Assembly (NCBI RefSeq): GCF_002245215.1
Contig: NZ_NPMR01000001.1
Span: 434,001-498,000, forward strand
Direction: 5' to 3'
Origin: Microbacterium sp. Yaish 1
Lineage (GTDB): Bacteria; Actinomycetota; Actinomycetes; Actinomycetales; Microbacteriaceae
DNA: 64,000 nt
Part shown: in pieces, positions 55,004 through 63,172 of the stretch
Layout of the letters: every line of letters starts with the position of its first letter
How positions within the stretch are numbered: the first letter of the stretch is position 1
Program-made: the position numbers and the translations under genes
Notes under the pieces: model-generated
What the model saw: only the letters and a program-made list of their open reading frames with translations
What the model was told of the DNA's origin: nothing
The model's database searches: none

Positions 55004-56073
55004 CGGGCGCCCCCGCCGAACAGCATGCGGCCGAGCGCGGGCGAGGCGCCCGTCATCCGCTCCTCGCCGACGGCGTCGGCGAAGGCGCGCAGGCGCGACC
55101 ACGACGTCACCGGGTCGAGGGTCGCGAAATCGAGCAGCAGCGACGGGATGCGGCGCTTGCCCAGCAAGCGGCCACCGTGCGCGGCGGCCAGCTCAGCGGC
55201 ATCCAACTCGAATGCGCGCATCGCCGGGGCTCCGATCAGGATCGCGACCGGCCACGACGGCCGGGGCAACCGCGCCGCTCGGAACAGATCGGCACGTCCG
55301 GGCTCGGCGAACGCCGCAGCGAACAGCGGCACCCCGGCCGCCACGTTCTCGAGGCTCCGCGCCGCAGCCTCCAGGCGTGCTGAGGTCTGCGGAGCGTCCT
55401 CGTCTCCCACCGATACGACGAGATCGGAGAGCTCCTCGACGCCCTTGCGGGTGGGGTGCACCGCGATCTGGCCGATGAGCGGCGCGTCGGCGCTCGCCCC
55501 GGCGACGACGTAGCGGGCGGTGCCGCCGCTCTCGCGCGCGTGGGCCGTGAGCGCCGTCTTGTCCCACGGGATGCCGGCGGGCTCGTGCATCCCCCATCCG
55601 GCGGGCGCCTCGCCCGTGAGGTCGGCGCTCAGCGCCTCGATGTCGCCGCCGATGACCGTCTCGAGCGCGTCACGCTGGCGCCGTGCGACCGAGATCCGCA
55701 GCCGCAGCGACTGCGGGGCGGGATCAGGCTCGAGGAATCGGGGATGCAGGTCTTCCGGCCCGACGGGAGACCGACGGGACGCCGCTTCGGCGAGCGACAG
55801 CCGCCGCCCGGTCAGACCGTCCCACGTCTCGCCGGTGGCGTCTTCGACGCCCCAGGCGCCGCCCGTCTCCCGGAGGAGACGCAGCAGGGGCTCGCTCACG
55901 GCGGCATCCGCGCCCGTGACGAGGATCGGACGACGCTGCGTGCGTCGGGCGGAGACGAGGAAGTCGGCTCGACCCGGTGCGAGCGCGACGCGCGTGGACT
56001 CGGAACGGGTGATGACCACACCCTCGCCTCGAGCGTCGAGAAGAGGATGCGGGTACACCGCGCGGTCGCTCAT
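55000..56073 (-). CDS. Conserved soluble protein of the secretion locus, unknown
   Basis: A 357-residue soluble protein with no membrane segment or catalytic motif that I recognise. It starts HPLLDARGEGVVITRSESTRVALAPG and contains a RRQRDALETVIGGDIEALSADL helix region near 135-155 and GKRRIPSLLLDFATLDPVTSW near 305. I recall similar actinobacterial proteins grouped as DUF6177, but cannot confirm that. Tight coupling to the EccB-like stub and to the FHA gene suggests a cytosolic component, possibly a chaperone like EspG. The function is unknown. Confidence 0.75.
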   Translation of the reverse strand: MSDRAVYPHPLLDARGEGVVITRSESTRVALAPGRADFLVSARRTQRRPILVTGADAAVSEPLLRLLRETGGAWGVEDATGETWDGLTGRRLSLAEAASRRSPVGPEDLHPRFLEPDPAPQSLRLRISVARRQRDALETVIGGDIEALSADLTGEAPAGWGMHEPAGIPWDKTALTAHARESGGTARYVVAGASADAPLIGQIAVHPTRKGVEELSDLVVSVGDEDAPQTSARLEAAARSLENVAAGVPLFAAAFAEPGRADLFRAARLPRPSWPVAILIGAPAMRAFELDAAELAAAHGGRLLGKRRIPSLLLDFATLDPVTSWSRLRAFADAVGEERMTGASPALGRMLFGGGAR

Positions 56074-56987
56074 GCGGTCCTTCCGGTCGAGCCGTCGTCG
56101 ATGCGCAGGGGCACCCCGGCAATGCGCAGCTGCGCGCCGACGGGAACCTCGACGCGCTCGTCGGGCGCCAGCTCGCGGATGCCGGACGCCGTCACCATCT
56201 CCGTGCCGTTGGTCGAGCCCAGGTCACGGGCGAACACGCGGCCGTTCTCGACGTCGAGCCGGAGGTGCGACTTCGAGATCGAGCGCGACATGTCGGGCAG
56301 CGCCACGACGGCGGTGCCGTCCGCGGCCGGCGACGGGTTGCGCCCGAGGATGACGCTGCGCGTCACGGGGATCCGAAGCTGTCCGTCGAACGTCAGCACG
56401 ACCGAGCGTGTCAGCCGCTCCCGCAGCACCGCGGCGGGCACGCGCGGTGGCAGGCTGCCGACCCCGCGGATCGACAGGGCTCCGGGATCGGCACCGGGAC
56501 TCACCCGCATCGTCACCGTCTGCGTCATCCGGCCGATCGGTCCCTGACGCGGGTCGCGGACAGCGTGCGGATCCCGACGCTCCGGCAGACGCAACCCCAG
56601 GGGCGTGCCGTCGGCCGCGCGCACGGTCCGCGTCGAGGTGAGGATGTTGCCGAGAGCTCGTCCGGAGCGCAGCCACCCGACGGCTTGCGCCGCCCCAACG
56701 AGGAGGGCGGCGGCCACGCCGAGGGCGAGCGCGGCGCCGACGCCCAGCGGCAGGGCAAGGCCAGCGACGACCGCTCCGGCCACAGCGACAGCGAGGAGCG
56801 AGATCGCGAGGGCGCTGCCTCGCCGGACGGCGGTAGCCGCGGGTGCGCCGGCCGCGAAGGCGTCGACGTGGACCAGCGGCAGCACCGCGCGCGCGACGGT
56901 TCCGTTGCATACCGGGCACGCATCGTTTGCGCCGGTGACGGGCTCGCCGCAACGCCCGCAGACCGCGAGCGCGAACGCTGTCGACAT
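56070..56987 (-). CDS. Zinc-ribbon, membrane and FHA-domain protein
   Basis: A 305-residue protein. An N-terminal zinc ribbon has four cysteines (10, 13, 24, 27), a double hydrophobic stretch spans about 65-115, and a C-terminal FHA domain spans about 200-295: SVILGRNPSP, SRSISKSHLRL and RDLGSTNGTEM. FHA domains bind phosphothreonine and are standard partners of type VI/VII secretion ATPases, where they help assemble EccC. The start ATG is used because a further-upstream ATG lacks an SD. It is the first gene of the run FHA to MinD-like, whose members overlap by four bases. Confidence 0.9.
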   Translation of the reverse strand: MSTAFALAVCGRCGEPVTGANDACPVCNGTVARAVLPLVHVDAFAAGAPAATAVRRGSALAISLLAVAVAGAVVAGLALPLGVGAALALGVAAALLVGAAQAVGWLRSGRALGNILTSTRTVRAADGTPLGLRLPERRDPHAVRDPRQGPIGRMTQTVTMRVSPGADPGALSIRGVGSLPPRVPAAVLRERLTRSVVLTFDGQLRIPVTRSVILGRNPSPAADGTAVVALPDMSRSISKSHLRLDVENGRVFARDLGSTNGTEMVTASGIRELAPDERVEVPVGAQLRIAGVPLRIDDGSTGRTA

Positions 56988-57053
56988 GACGATCCCCCTT
57001 CGCCCCGCGAGCATATCGAAGCCGGCGCCGTCGGCGCGGGGAATCCCGGCCGG

Positions 57054-57578
57054 TCAGCGAATGTCGGCGCCCGGGTCGCGGTCGTCCGAGATGCCGTGGC
57101 GCTCTTCTGCGCGTTCGATGTCGGCGTAGCGCTTCTGCAGCACGATCAGCTGCACGACGCGGTTGAGCTTCGCGACGGCGACGCGCCCGCCGTTGTCGAG
57201 GTCCCACGTGTAGCGCGCATCCTTCCCGCCCCTCTCGCGGACCGGGGCGCCCAACACCGCCGCGAGGTCGTCTCGCAGCCGACGGGCGATCTCGGCGAAG
57301 GCTTTCGTCTGCGCCGCGTCGGCGTTTCGAATGCGGTCGGTGAGGTCGACGTTCACCTGAGCGACGACGCCGTCGGCGATGAGCGCCTCGGCGCGCGGCG
57401 AGCTGATCTCGTACCCGGTGCCGAAGTCGACGCCGCGCGCCGCATCCGCGTCGACCGTCCAGCCGAGCTGAGCCGCCAACGGAGCGAGGATGCCGCGGTC
57501 GGCGGGCCATTCCACCGCCTGGAACGCCTCGACGATGTCGCGGACACGGGCGGGCGAGACGCTGTTCACATCGCTCAT
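57054..57578 (-). CDS. DUF6301-like protein, possible immunity or regulator
   Basis: A 174-residue soluble protein: PARVRDIVEAFQAVEWP near 9-25, LAAQLGWTVD and FGTGYEISSPRAEALIADG, a layout I recall from DUF6301 proteins near type VII effectors. The C-terminus reads VVQLIVLQKRYADIERAEERHG. Its own -10-like TAAGTT (57585-57590) lies six bases before the ATG and partly covers the stop codon of a 3' remnant of a second copy. It may be immunity to an effector outside the window; this is inferred from position only. Confidence 0.65.
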   Translation of the reverse strand: MSDVNSVSPARVRDIVEAFQAVEWPADRGILAPLAAQLGWTVDADAARGVDFGTGYEISSPRAEALIADGVVAQVNVDLTDRIRNADAAQTKAFAEIARRLRDDLAAVLGAPVRERGGKDARYTWDLDNGGRVAVAKLNRVVQLIVLQKRYADIERAEERHGISDDRDPGADIR

Positions 57579-57584
57579 GCCCCC

Positions 57585-57590
57585 AACTTA
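57585..57590 (-). promoter_or_regulatory. -10 element of the DUF6301-like gene
   Basis: Minus-strand TAAGTT. Its first three bases are the TAA stop of the upstream remnant (57588-57590). It lies six bases before the ATG at 57578 and so predicts a leaderless mRNA that starts a new unit between the cassette region and the secretion genes. Confidence 0.45.
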
Positions 57591-57689
57591 ACCGAACGCT
57601 CCACCGCGCTGCCTCGGACGCTGTTCCGCGCACTCGATATCCGCATACCGCTTCTGGACGATGGTGACGATGCTCGTCACAACCGGCAT
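57588..57689 (-). pseudogene. 3' remnant of a second DUF6301-like gene
   Basis: A 33-codon ORF whose middle, IVTIVQKRYADIECAEQR, matches the C-terminus of the intact neighbour (LIVLQKRYADIERAEERH). It is therefore a duplicated 3' end with nothing of the first 130 residues. Its ATG overlaps the stop of the frameshifted ORF upstream (TGATG). It marks a recombination boundary: the tail copy was left when the body was replaced. Confidence 0.7.
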
Positions 57690-57869
57690 CAGTCCTCGGA
57701 CAGCAACGCGCGCAGCATCCGCGCACTATCGAGCGCTTCGTCGACCGCGGCTGCCGCCGACTCGAGTTTCCGACGAGACGAATCCACGACCGCCGCACGC
57801 TCATCGGTGAAGCCAGCGCGACAGCCGCTCTCGACGAGCTACCGCCAGTGCTTCATCGATCGAAGTCAT
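57689..57869 (-). pseudogene. Short frameshifted ORF, helical
   Basis: An ATG with a GAGG SD seven bases upstream begins MTSIDEALAVARRE and stops after 22 codons. One base too many near 57838-57842 (GTAGCT) breaks it. Removing one base lets the frame continue as VESGCRAGFTDERAAVVDSS and on to LLSED, ending at 57689-57691, about 59 residues. The repaired protein would be a small helical product. Unknown family. Either a decayed gene or a sequencing error. Confidence 0.5.
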
Positions 57870-57887
57870 CAGAATGCCTCGCGTGCT

Positions 57888-58230
57888 TCACCGAGTTTCG
57901 AACCAGTCCAGGAACTCGTCGGGGATTCGCAGACGCACCCGCTCGTCCAGCACGTCCACGAGAGTGGGCAGGTCATCGAGCGCGCGCCGTCAACTCGTCG
58001 GACCCCAGTATCCCGACGCCGACGCCGCCCTGATCGATGCCCAACCCGAACAATCCGCGGTCGTAAGTGAACTGAACCACCCCATAGTCGTACAGGACGA
58101 AACGAACCGCCGACCAGGGACGGTCACCCTCGATCATCTCCTGGACCCGGAACTCGGACCCCGCTCCCCCGAAGCGGTCCCGCAGCGCGTCGCGAAGCGC
58201 GCGCATCAGCTTCTCTATGCGAACGGTCAC
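57888..58230 (-). pseudogene. Frameshifted small gene, possible orphan immunity gene
   Basis: A GTG-started ORF gives 85 residues (MTVRIEKLMRALRDALRDRF, then WSAVRFVLYDYGVVQFTYDRG) and runs into a stop at 57973. The frame with LDDLPTLVDVLDERVRLRIP, ending FLDWFETR at 57888, continues from the same place if two bases are added in a GCGCGCGC run. The repaired protein would have about 114 residues. The size, acidic tail and place in the cassette array suggest an immunity protein whose toxin is gone. Family unknown. Confidence 0.55.
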
Positions 58231-58334
58231 CGATCCCGGGCCTATCTGCAGATGATCAACGAGCTCGATCAGTCGCGGCTATCATTCTCCACGTCTTTCA
58301 TCTGCTTCAACAGCACAGCGGCCGAATTCGGCTG

Positions 58335-58847
58335 CTACCTCTCGACGAACGGCGTGAATAGCGGGGCCCCGTCGGGTGTTTCCAGCGATCGCCGCAGGTC
58401 CCCGAGGTCCGCGTCGGCGTAGTACGAGTACTGCACCGCGGAGTAGGTGTCAGCAAAGCGCACGTCGACAGTGTCGCCGCTTTCGCGACGCAGACCTTTC
58501 CGACCGTCGCGGAATGTTCCCACCGCGAAGCCCGGGGCTGCATCCTGGGCAGCGAACGGGATGCGGATGCGAGGCATCTGAGCCTGATCCCGTAGCTCTC
58601 GTCCGATCTGGACCGTGAGGTATCGCTCGATGGCGTCCAGAGAGTCCGTGTCGAGCGTGAACTCTTCTTCCTCAGCTCGTTCGGCATGCGTCAGGACGAA
58701 ACGCTGATTCGCCCTTCCGACGAAGTCGCGGATCTCGCCGCCGTCGTTCGCCACGACGAGCCGGTCGCCACTTACCAGCACCGAGTACGCGGCGGAGACC
58801 CAACCGATGAAGCTCGGGGTGAACTGAAACGGAAACGGTTCGGTCAC
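58335..58847 (-). CDS. Imm61-type immunity protein, second copy
   Basis: A 170-residue protein of the Imm61 type: GWVSAAYSVLVSGDRLVVAN near 15-34, GGEIRDFVGR, a RFVLTHAERAEEEEF strand-turn and the C-terminal AVQYSYYADADLGDLRRSLE near 135-155. It is clearly paralogous to the Imm61-type protein at 59470-59994, and the last 35 residues are almost identical. Its ATG overlaps the stop of the orphan TNT gene (ATGA), so toxin domain and antidote are co-translated. It should neutralise that TNT domain. Confidence 0.8.
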   Translation of the reverse strand: MTEPFPFQFTPSFIGWVSAAYSVLVSGDRLVVANDGGEIRDFVGRANQRFVLTHAERAEEEEFTLDTDSLDAIERYLTVQIGRELRDQAQMPRIRIPFAAQDAAPGFAVGTFRDGRKGLRRESGDTVDVRFADTYSAVQYSYYADADLGDLRRSLETPDGAPLFTPFVER

Positions 58848-59239
58848 TCGATCACCCCGATGTCCACCAACTGCTCAACGGGCACGCCCGCTCCCCTCTC
58901 GTTCCTCACGAGAACCTGCAGGCTCCCCCCGTTCCGACCGAAGTACGGAGCGACCTCATTGATCTCCACGATCCAGCCCTCCGGGAGGAAACCCGCGAGT
59001 TCGTACACATGCAATCGGTCCTTCAGTGACGTGACCGGAAGACTGCGAGACTCAAAATTGGGCGAAATTCCGTCCGGGCGAAGCGTCAGGTAGTGACCGC
59101 GCGGACTACCGATCCGATCAAGATGCCGGCCGTAGTCCCGCATGAACGCTTCGATACTCGTGTACTGCACACGCGACCCAGGCACAGCGCCGAGGTTCGG
59201 CGGGTACCTGTTCCAATTCAGCCGGGGATCATACGACAT
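58844..59239 (-). CDS. Orphan TNT (NAD+ glycohydrolase) toxin domain
   Basis: A 131-residue protein that is just a TNT toxin domain. It starts MSYDPRLNWNRYPPNLGAV and keeps the three catalytic positions of the family: Arg in LDRIGSP, Tyr in GHYLTL and Gln in GGSLQVL. TNT enzymes, as in Mycobacterium CpnT, hydrolyse NAD+. No WXG or delivery part precedes it, so it matches the displaced C-terminal module of a polymorphic toxin, complete with its own start (GAGG SD, also TACGGT twelve bases upstream). The adjacent second Imm61 copy would keep it safe. Confidence 0.8.
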   Translation of the reverse strand: MSYDPRLNWNRYPPNLGAVPGSRVQYTSIEAFMRDYGRHLDRIGSPRGHYLTLRPDGISPNFESRSLPVTSLKDRLHVYELAGFLPEGWIVEINEVAPYFGRNGGSLQVLVRNERGAGVPVEQLVDIGVIE

Positions 59240-59469
59240 TGCGAATCCTCACCGTACTGTTGAAGCCATGGACGTAATGGAATGGGCGCGCACCAGCGGC
59301 CCACGATCGCTCAGGCGCTTGCTTCATGAAGTGCAAATAGTCACATTCCTGATCAGCTGATTGCAGCGGTGTACGATCCATGAGCGAACCTGCCTGCCTC
59401 TCAGGTCTGCTGCCGGACGCGGCATCGACGACGCTGATCTCGGTTGTATTCATCACCATACCCGATCTG
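59240..59469. other. Gene-free gap between the two toxin/immunity cassettes
   Basis: A 230-base stretch with visibly more A+T than the surrounding genes (for example runs such as GAAGTGCAAATAGTCACATT). ORFs in it lack coding character. It ends in a possible promoter for the orphan toxin gene (minus-strand TACGGT, 59251-59256). It is the likely join between the resident toxin/immunity pair and the older cassette. Confidence 0.6.
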
Positions 59470-59994
59470 CTACGACACATACCTCGTGAATAGGGGCGCA
59501 CCGTCGGGCGCTTCCAGCGACCGCCGCAGGTCGGCGAGATCAGCGTCGGCGTAGTACGAATACTGAACAGCGGGATGGACGAAGCGATCCGCGAATCGCA
59601 CGCCGCGCACCTCCCCCGTCGATCGAGTCAGCCCCGCGAGACCATCGGCAAGGGTCACCGTCTCGTATCCGGGCGCAACGCTCTCCTCATCGAAGGGCAA
59701 CTTGACCGGGGAGAGCCCCGCGGCGGCGCGAGCATCAACGCTCAGAGCCCGGGTGAGATACCTCTCGACGTCCACGAACGCGCGAGCGCTCAGGACGAAA
59801 CGCTCTGCCTCAGAACGGTCGGCGCGGGTGACCACGTAATCCCCGCTCTGCGCACCAACGTAATACCGAATCTCGCCGCCCACGTCAAAGATCACGATGC
59901 GGTTCTCCTCGAGGGCTACGGAGTAGCCAGCGCGACGCGCCCATTCACGAAATTCAGAAGAAAAGGCGAACTCACGATCGCTCGTCGCGCTCAC
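59470..59994 (-). CDS. Imm61-type immunity protein for the resident toxin
   Basis: A 174-residue Imm61-type protein: FREWARRAGYSVALEENRIV near 14-33, FDVGGEIRYYVGAQSGDYVVTRADRSEAERF, and AVQYSYYADADLADLRRSLE near 140-160. The GTG start overlaps the toxin stop (GTGA), and GGAG lies nine bases upstream inside the toxin gene. Such coupling makes antidote with every toxin. It should bind the C-terminal TNT domain encoded just before it. Confidence 0.85.
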   Translation of the reverse strand: MSATSDREFAFSSEFREWARRAGYSVALEENRIVIFDVGGEIRYYVGAQSGDYVVTRADRSEAERFVLSARAFVDVERYLTRALSVDARAAAGLSPVKLPFDEESVAPGYETVTLADGLAGLTRSTGEVRGVRFADRFVHPAVQYSYYADADLADLRRSLEAPDGAPLFTRYVS

Positions 59995-62900
59995 AGTAGC
60001 ACTCCTGCTGCTTCCAGCTCTGACACGGGAACATGCTCGCCAGCTGCATTCTTCACGAGCACCTGCATCGCCCCACCCTGACGGCCAAACGCAGGCGCAA
60101 TACGGCTCACCTCGATGGACCACCCGTCAGGAAGAGAGCCGGAAAGCTGATAATTGGAAAGGGGCTTACCCAGCGAAGAGATGGGAAGAGAGCGATCCTC
60201 GAACGTCGCAGGCACGCCGTCCGGCATCAGCCCCAGGTAGGGTCCGTTGGGTTTGCCAACACGGTCGAGCTGCAAACCGTAGTCGCGGATGAACGCCTGG
60301 ATGCTCGAGTACTCCACCCGCGTCCCACGCACTGCGCCGGCGTTGGGTGGATAGTTGTCCCAATTGTAGGGGGCAGTTGTGTACCGTGCATCGTACTCGG
60401 CCGCACTCAGCGGCGTTCCGTCAGGATGACGACCATAGGGGGCGCCTGTGTCTCCGACGATATCGAAACCCGACCGTCCGGCGGCCGGCTTCTCGGGCAT
60501 CGTGGCGTGTCCGTGCTGCGCCATCGGCTCTCCGTAATGCAGATCCTTCGGCGTGATGGGATCGTCGGCGACACGCCGCCATTCGCTCGGAACGCCGTCC
60601 AAACCGTTGTGCACCGGGTCGACACCGGCCGCGATCGCGTCGGCCACGGGCGTGCTCGACCCGTACCGCGGGTACCCGCTCGGGTCATGTCCACTGCGCC
60701 CACCATCGTCCGCGCCGCGGGAATCCGTGCCGAACAGGTCATGAGGAGAGCCCGAGCCGTCGCCGACGACGGTCGCGGTTCCCCCGCTGTGCCCGTCGCC
60801 CACCACGGTCGCCGACCCGTTGTCGGGCGTGTCGATGCCCGACGCATCCTGCACGATCGCGTCGACCACAGTCGGCGCACCGGCATCGGCGCGCACACCG
60901 CCGGCCGCGACGAATTCGGGCTGGCGCGCCGGCATCCCCTCGCCCCGCAGGTCGAGAGACCGCGAGTCGAGCGCCAGGTCCTCGATACGCACGACGCCGT
61001 TCCCGTCGGTGCGGACCAGCTGATAGCGAATGTCAATGTCACCCTCCAGCAGGCCACGCGCGATCGCGGGGTTGTCCGCGAGCCACTGCTGCAGCGTCGG
61101 ATCGAGGCGGAACACCTCGTTGAAATACGCCGTCGACCCCTGCGGAGCCCGCGAGCCATCCGGAAGCAGGCGACCCGACGAGCTCAGGTCGGCCGCGCCG
61201 CCCTTCGCTTCCGCCACGATCAGCGTCGTCCCATCGCGCGTCAGACCGACCTGATCGAACTGACCCGCCGACGCTCCCCGACCATCGACCACGACGTCCG
61301 CGCCCTGCGAACGGATCGCATCCCGAGCACCCGCGTCGCCCATCACCTCCGACGCATTGACCTGCCCCACGAACGACTCGCGCTCGTTCCAGGCTGTCTC
61401 GCGCAACTCGCGGAGCGCCTCGACACGCTCCGCGACCTCGTCGGGTGTGAGCGAGCGGTTCTCTCGCACGTCGTCGATCAAGTCATCGATCGTCGTGTCG
61501 ATCTTGCTCTTGGTCAGATCGCCCGGGTCGACCTCCACACCGAGATCGTTGAGCGCAGCGATCGCGGCGTTGCGGTCGGCCACAGCCTCGCGGCGGTCGA
61601 TCACGGCCTGCTGACGCGCATCGACGGCGCTGTCGAACTCGGGAGACGCCTGGAAGTCGACATCGGTGTTAGGCGTGCGGTTGGCCACGAACGGGTCCAC
61701 CGGAGCGCCCGATTCGACGCCATCGGGCACCGTCTGCGGTCCATCGCCACCCGGCCGGTCACCCGGCGTATCGCCGCCGGCCGACGGCGAGCCATCACTC
61801 GCACCACCAGGCACACCGCCCGGGCTGCCGATGTTACCCTCGGGACCGCTCGACGAACCGTGCGGGCCTCCGCCCTCGGGAGCATTCGAGGGTCCGTCGG
61901 GTCCACCCGTGGCATCGCTGATCGCCGTGGCCGGAACGTCGGGGCGGCCGTTCGGCACGTCGGGACGCCCGTCGGGCAGATCGAGATCGAGGTCGAGATC
62001 TCCGAAGTCGAGGTCGATGTCGGTGTCGAAACGGACGACGGGAACGTCGAAGTCAGCCGCATCCAGATCGACGTCCACGTCGGCATCCACTCGTCCGGCG
62101 CGCCCCGCCTTGCCCACCTTGCCGATCTTCGACACCAGCCCGACGACACCGATCGACGAGACCACGTTCAGCACGACATCCGTTGCCGCACCCTCCGGGT
62201 TCTCACCCCACCGGTCGTAGGCGATGAAGTCCTGCCCCACGCCCAGCCAGGTATCACCGGCGTGACCCCAGTCGAACCACTGCCCCGACTCGGGGTTGTA
62301 CGTGATGAGCGACGCCATCCCGGTCCAGGTCTCGGCGAAGTTGTCCCACGTCCACGAGAAGTTGCCGTCCTCGTCCCACCGCATGCCGACGAGTCCGACG
62401 AGGTCCTGTCCGGCGCCGACAACCCAGCTACCGGCTGCCTCCGCGCAGTTCTCGTCATCGGGATTCGCGGTGCCCCACGGAGTCGCCGCATCATGCGGGA
62501 TGCTGTCGACGCCGTACTGCCCGTTCTCGTATCCACCGTCGCCGGCGGTGAGCGCGGTGAGACCGTGCAGCCCGCGAAGCTCGGACGCGCACTGCCGCTC
62601 GGCTTCGTGCATCCGCTCGACCGCGTCGTTGAGCGCCTTGATGATGCGCTCGTTCTCCGCCACCAGCGCACTGTCATCACGCCAATCGGTGCTCACCGCA
62701 GCGGCGCCGTACGCGTTCCACGACCCGTTGTATGAGCCGGTGGTCGTCGTCGTGCCGTAGATGCCCGTATTCGTCGTGCCCGTCGTGGCGGGCTGCGGCG
62801 GCTCGTAATTGTTGACGTTGTACGTGTGGATGGCGAGATCGGACTTCAGCGTCGCCATCGTCGCTTTGATCTCGTCGGCGGTGTCTTTGAAGGTCCGCAA

Positions 62901-63158
62901 GCTCCGCGCAGCCGATGCCGTGCGGTCCTTCACCGAGGTCGCCATGCTCCCCACGGGCACCATGACGGCGATGAGCTCGGCGTCACCCGGCCCCTTGTAG
63001 GCCGACGAGATCGGCGCCCACGCCGAGACCGCCTGAGTGCCGTTCTCGCCCACACCCGCTCCGAGCGCCTCGATGGCGGCGGCGGCTGTCTCGATCGCCT
63101 CGGTGTTCATGTTGTTCAGCGGGTGAGCGCTGATGTCGGGCAGTTCGTGCTGTGCCAT
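59991..63158 (-). CDS. Type VII-exported polymorphic toxin with nuclease-like and TNT domains
   Basis: A 1055-residue effector. A WXG100-like N-terminal helical region (about 1-115) serves export. An Asp-rich repetitive block (about 355-410) and a Gly/Pro/Ser linker (about 410-490) follow. A domain at about 600-740 contains QFDQVGL, LIVAEAKGG (Glu-x-Lys near 650) and ADLSSSGRL, the layout of a PD-(D/E)xK nuclease or pretoxin fold. The C-terminus (about 930-1055) is a TNT NAD+ glycohydrolase with Arg near 963 (LDRVGKP), Tyr near 973 (GPYLGL) and Gln near 1031 (GGAMQVL). Coupled to an Imm61 gene. An SD of GGGGAAG precedes the ATG. The nuclease role is inferred. Confidence 0.88.
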   Translation of the reverse strand: MAQHELPDISAHPLNNMNTEAIETAAAAIEALGAGVGENGTQAVSAWAPISSAYKGPGDAELIAVMVPVGSMATSVKDRTASAARSLRTFKDTADEIKATMATLKSDLAIHTYNVNNYEPPQPATTGTTNTGIYGTTTTTGSYNGSWNAYGAAAVSTDWRDDSALVAENERIIKALNDAVERMHEAERQCASELRGLHGLTALTAGDGGYENGQYGVDSIPHDAATPWGTANPDDENCAEAAGSWVVGAGQDLVGLVGMRWDEDGNFSWTWDNFAETWTGMASLITYNPESGQWFDWGHAGDTWLGVGQDFIAYDRWGENPEGAATDVVLNVVSSIGVVGLVSKIGKVGKAGRAGRVDADVDVDLDAADFDVPVVRFDTDIDLDFGDLDLDLDLPDGRPDVPNGRPDVPATAISDATGGPDGPSNAPEGGGPHGSSSGPEGNIGSPGGVPGGASDGSPSAGGDTPGDRPGGDGPQTVPDGVESGAPVDPFVANRTPNTDVDFQASPEFDSAVDARQQAVIDRREAVADRNAAIAALNDLGVEVDPGDLTKSKIDTTIDDLIDDVRENRSLTPDEVAERVEALRELRETAWNERESFVGQVNASEVMGDAGARDAIRSQGADVVVDGRGASAGQFDQVGLTRDGTTLIVAEAKGGAADLSSSGRLLPDGSRAPQGSTAYFNEVFRLDPTLQQWLADNPAIARGLLEGDIDIRYQLVRTDGNGVVRIEDLALDSRSLDLRGEGMPARQPEFVAAGGVRADAGAPTVVDAIVQDASGIDTPDNGSATVVGDGHSGGTATVVGDGSGSPHDLFGTDSRGADDGGRSGHDPSGYPRYGSSTPVADAIAAGVDPVHNGLDGVPSEWRRVADDPITPKDLHYGEPMAQHGHATMPEKPAAGRSGFDIVGDTGAPYGRHPDGTPLSAAEYDARYTTAPYNWDNYPPNAGAVRGTRVEYSSIQAFIRDYGLQLDRVGKPNGPYLGLMPDGVPATFEDRSLPISSLGKPLSNYQLSGSLPDGWSIEVSRIAPAFGRQGGAMQVLVKNAAGEHVPVSELEAAGVLL

Positions 63159-63172
63159 CGTCTTCCCCGCGT

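Noticed and set aside
58269..58313. Short minus-strand frame ending LLKQMKDVENDSRD before the frameshifted gene
   Set aside because: Could be a tail of a lost gene, but it is too short and unmatched to any neighbour to call.
60033..62735. 900-codon plus-strand open frame opposite the toxin gene
   Set aside because: Antisense shadow; the minus-strand frame has WXG-like, linker and TNT domains and proper gene coupling.
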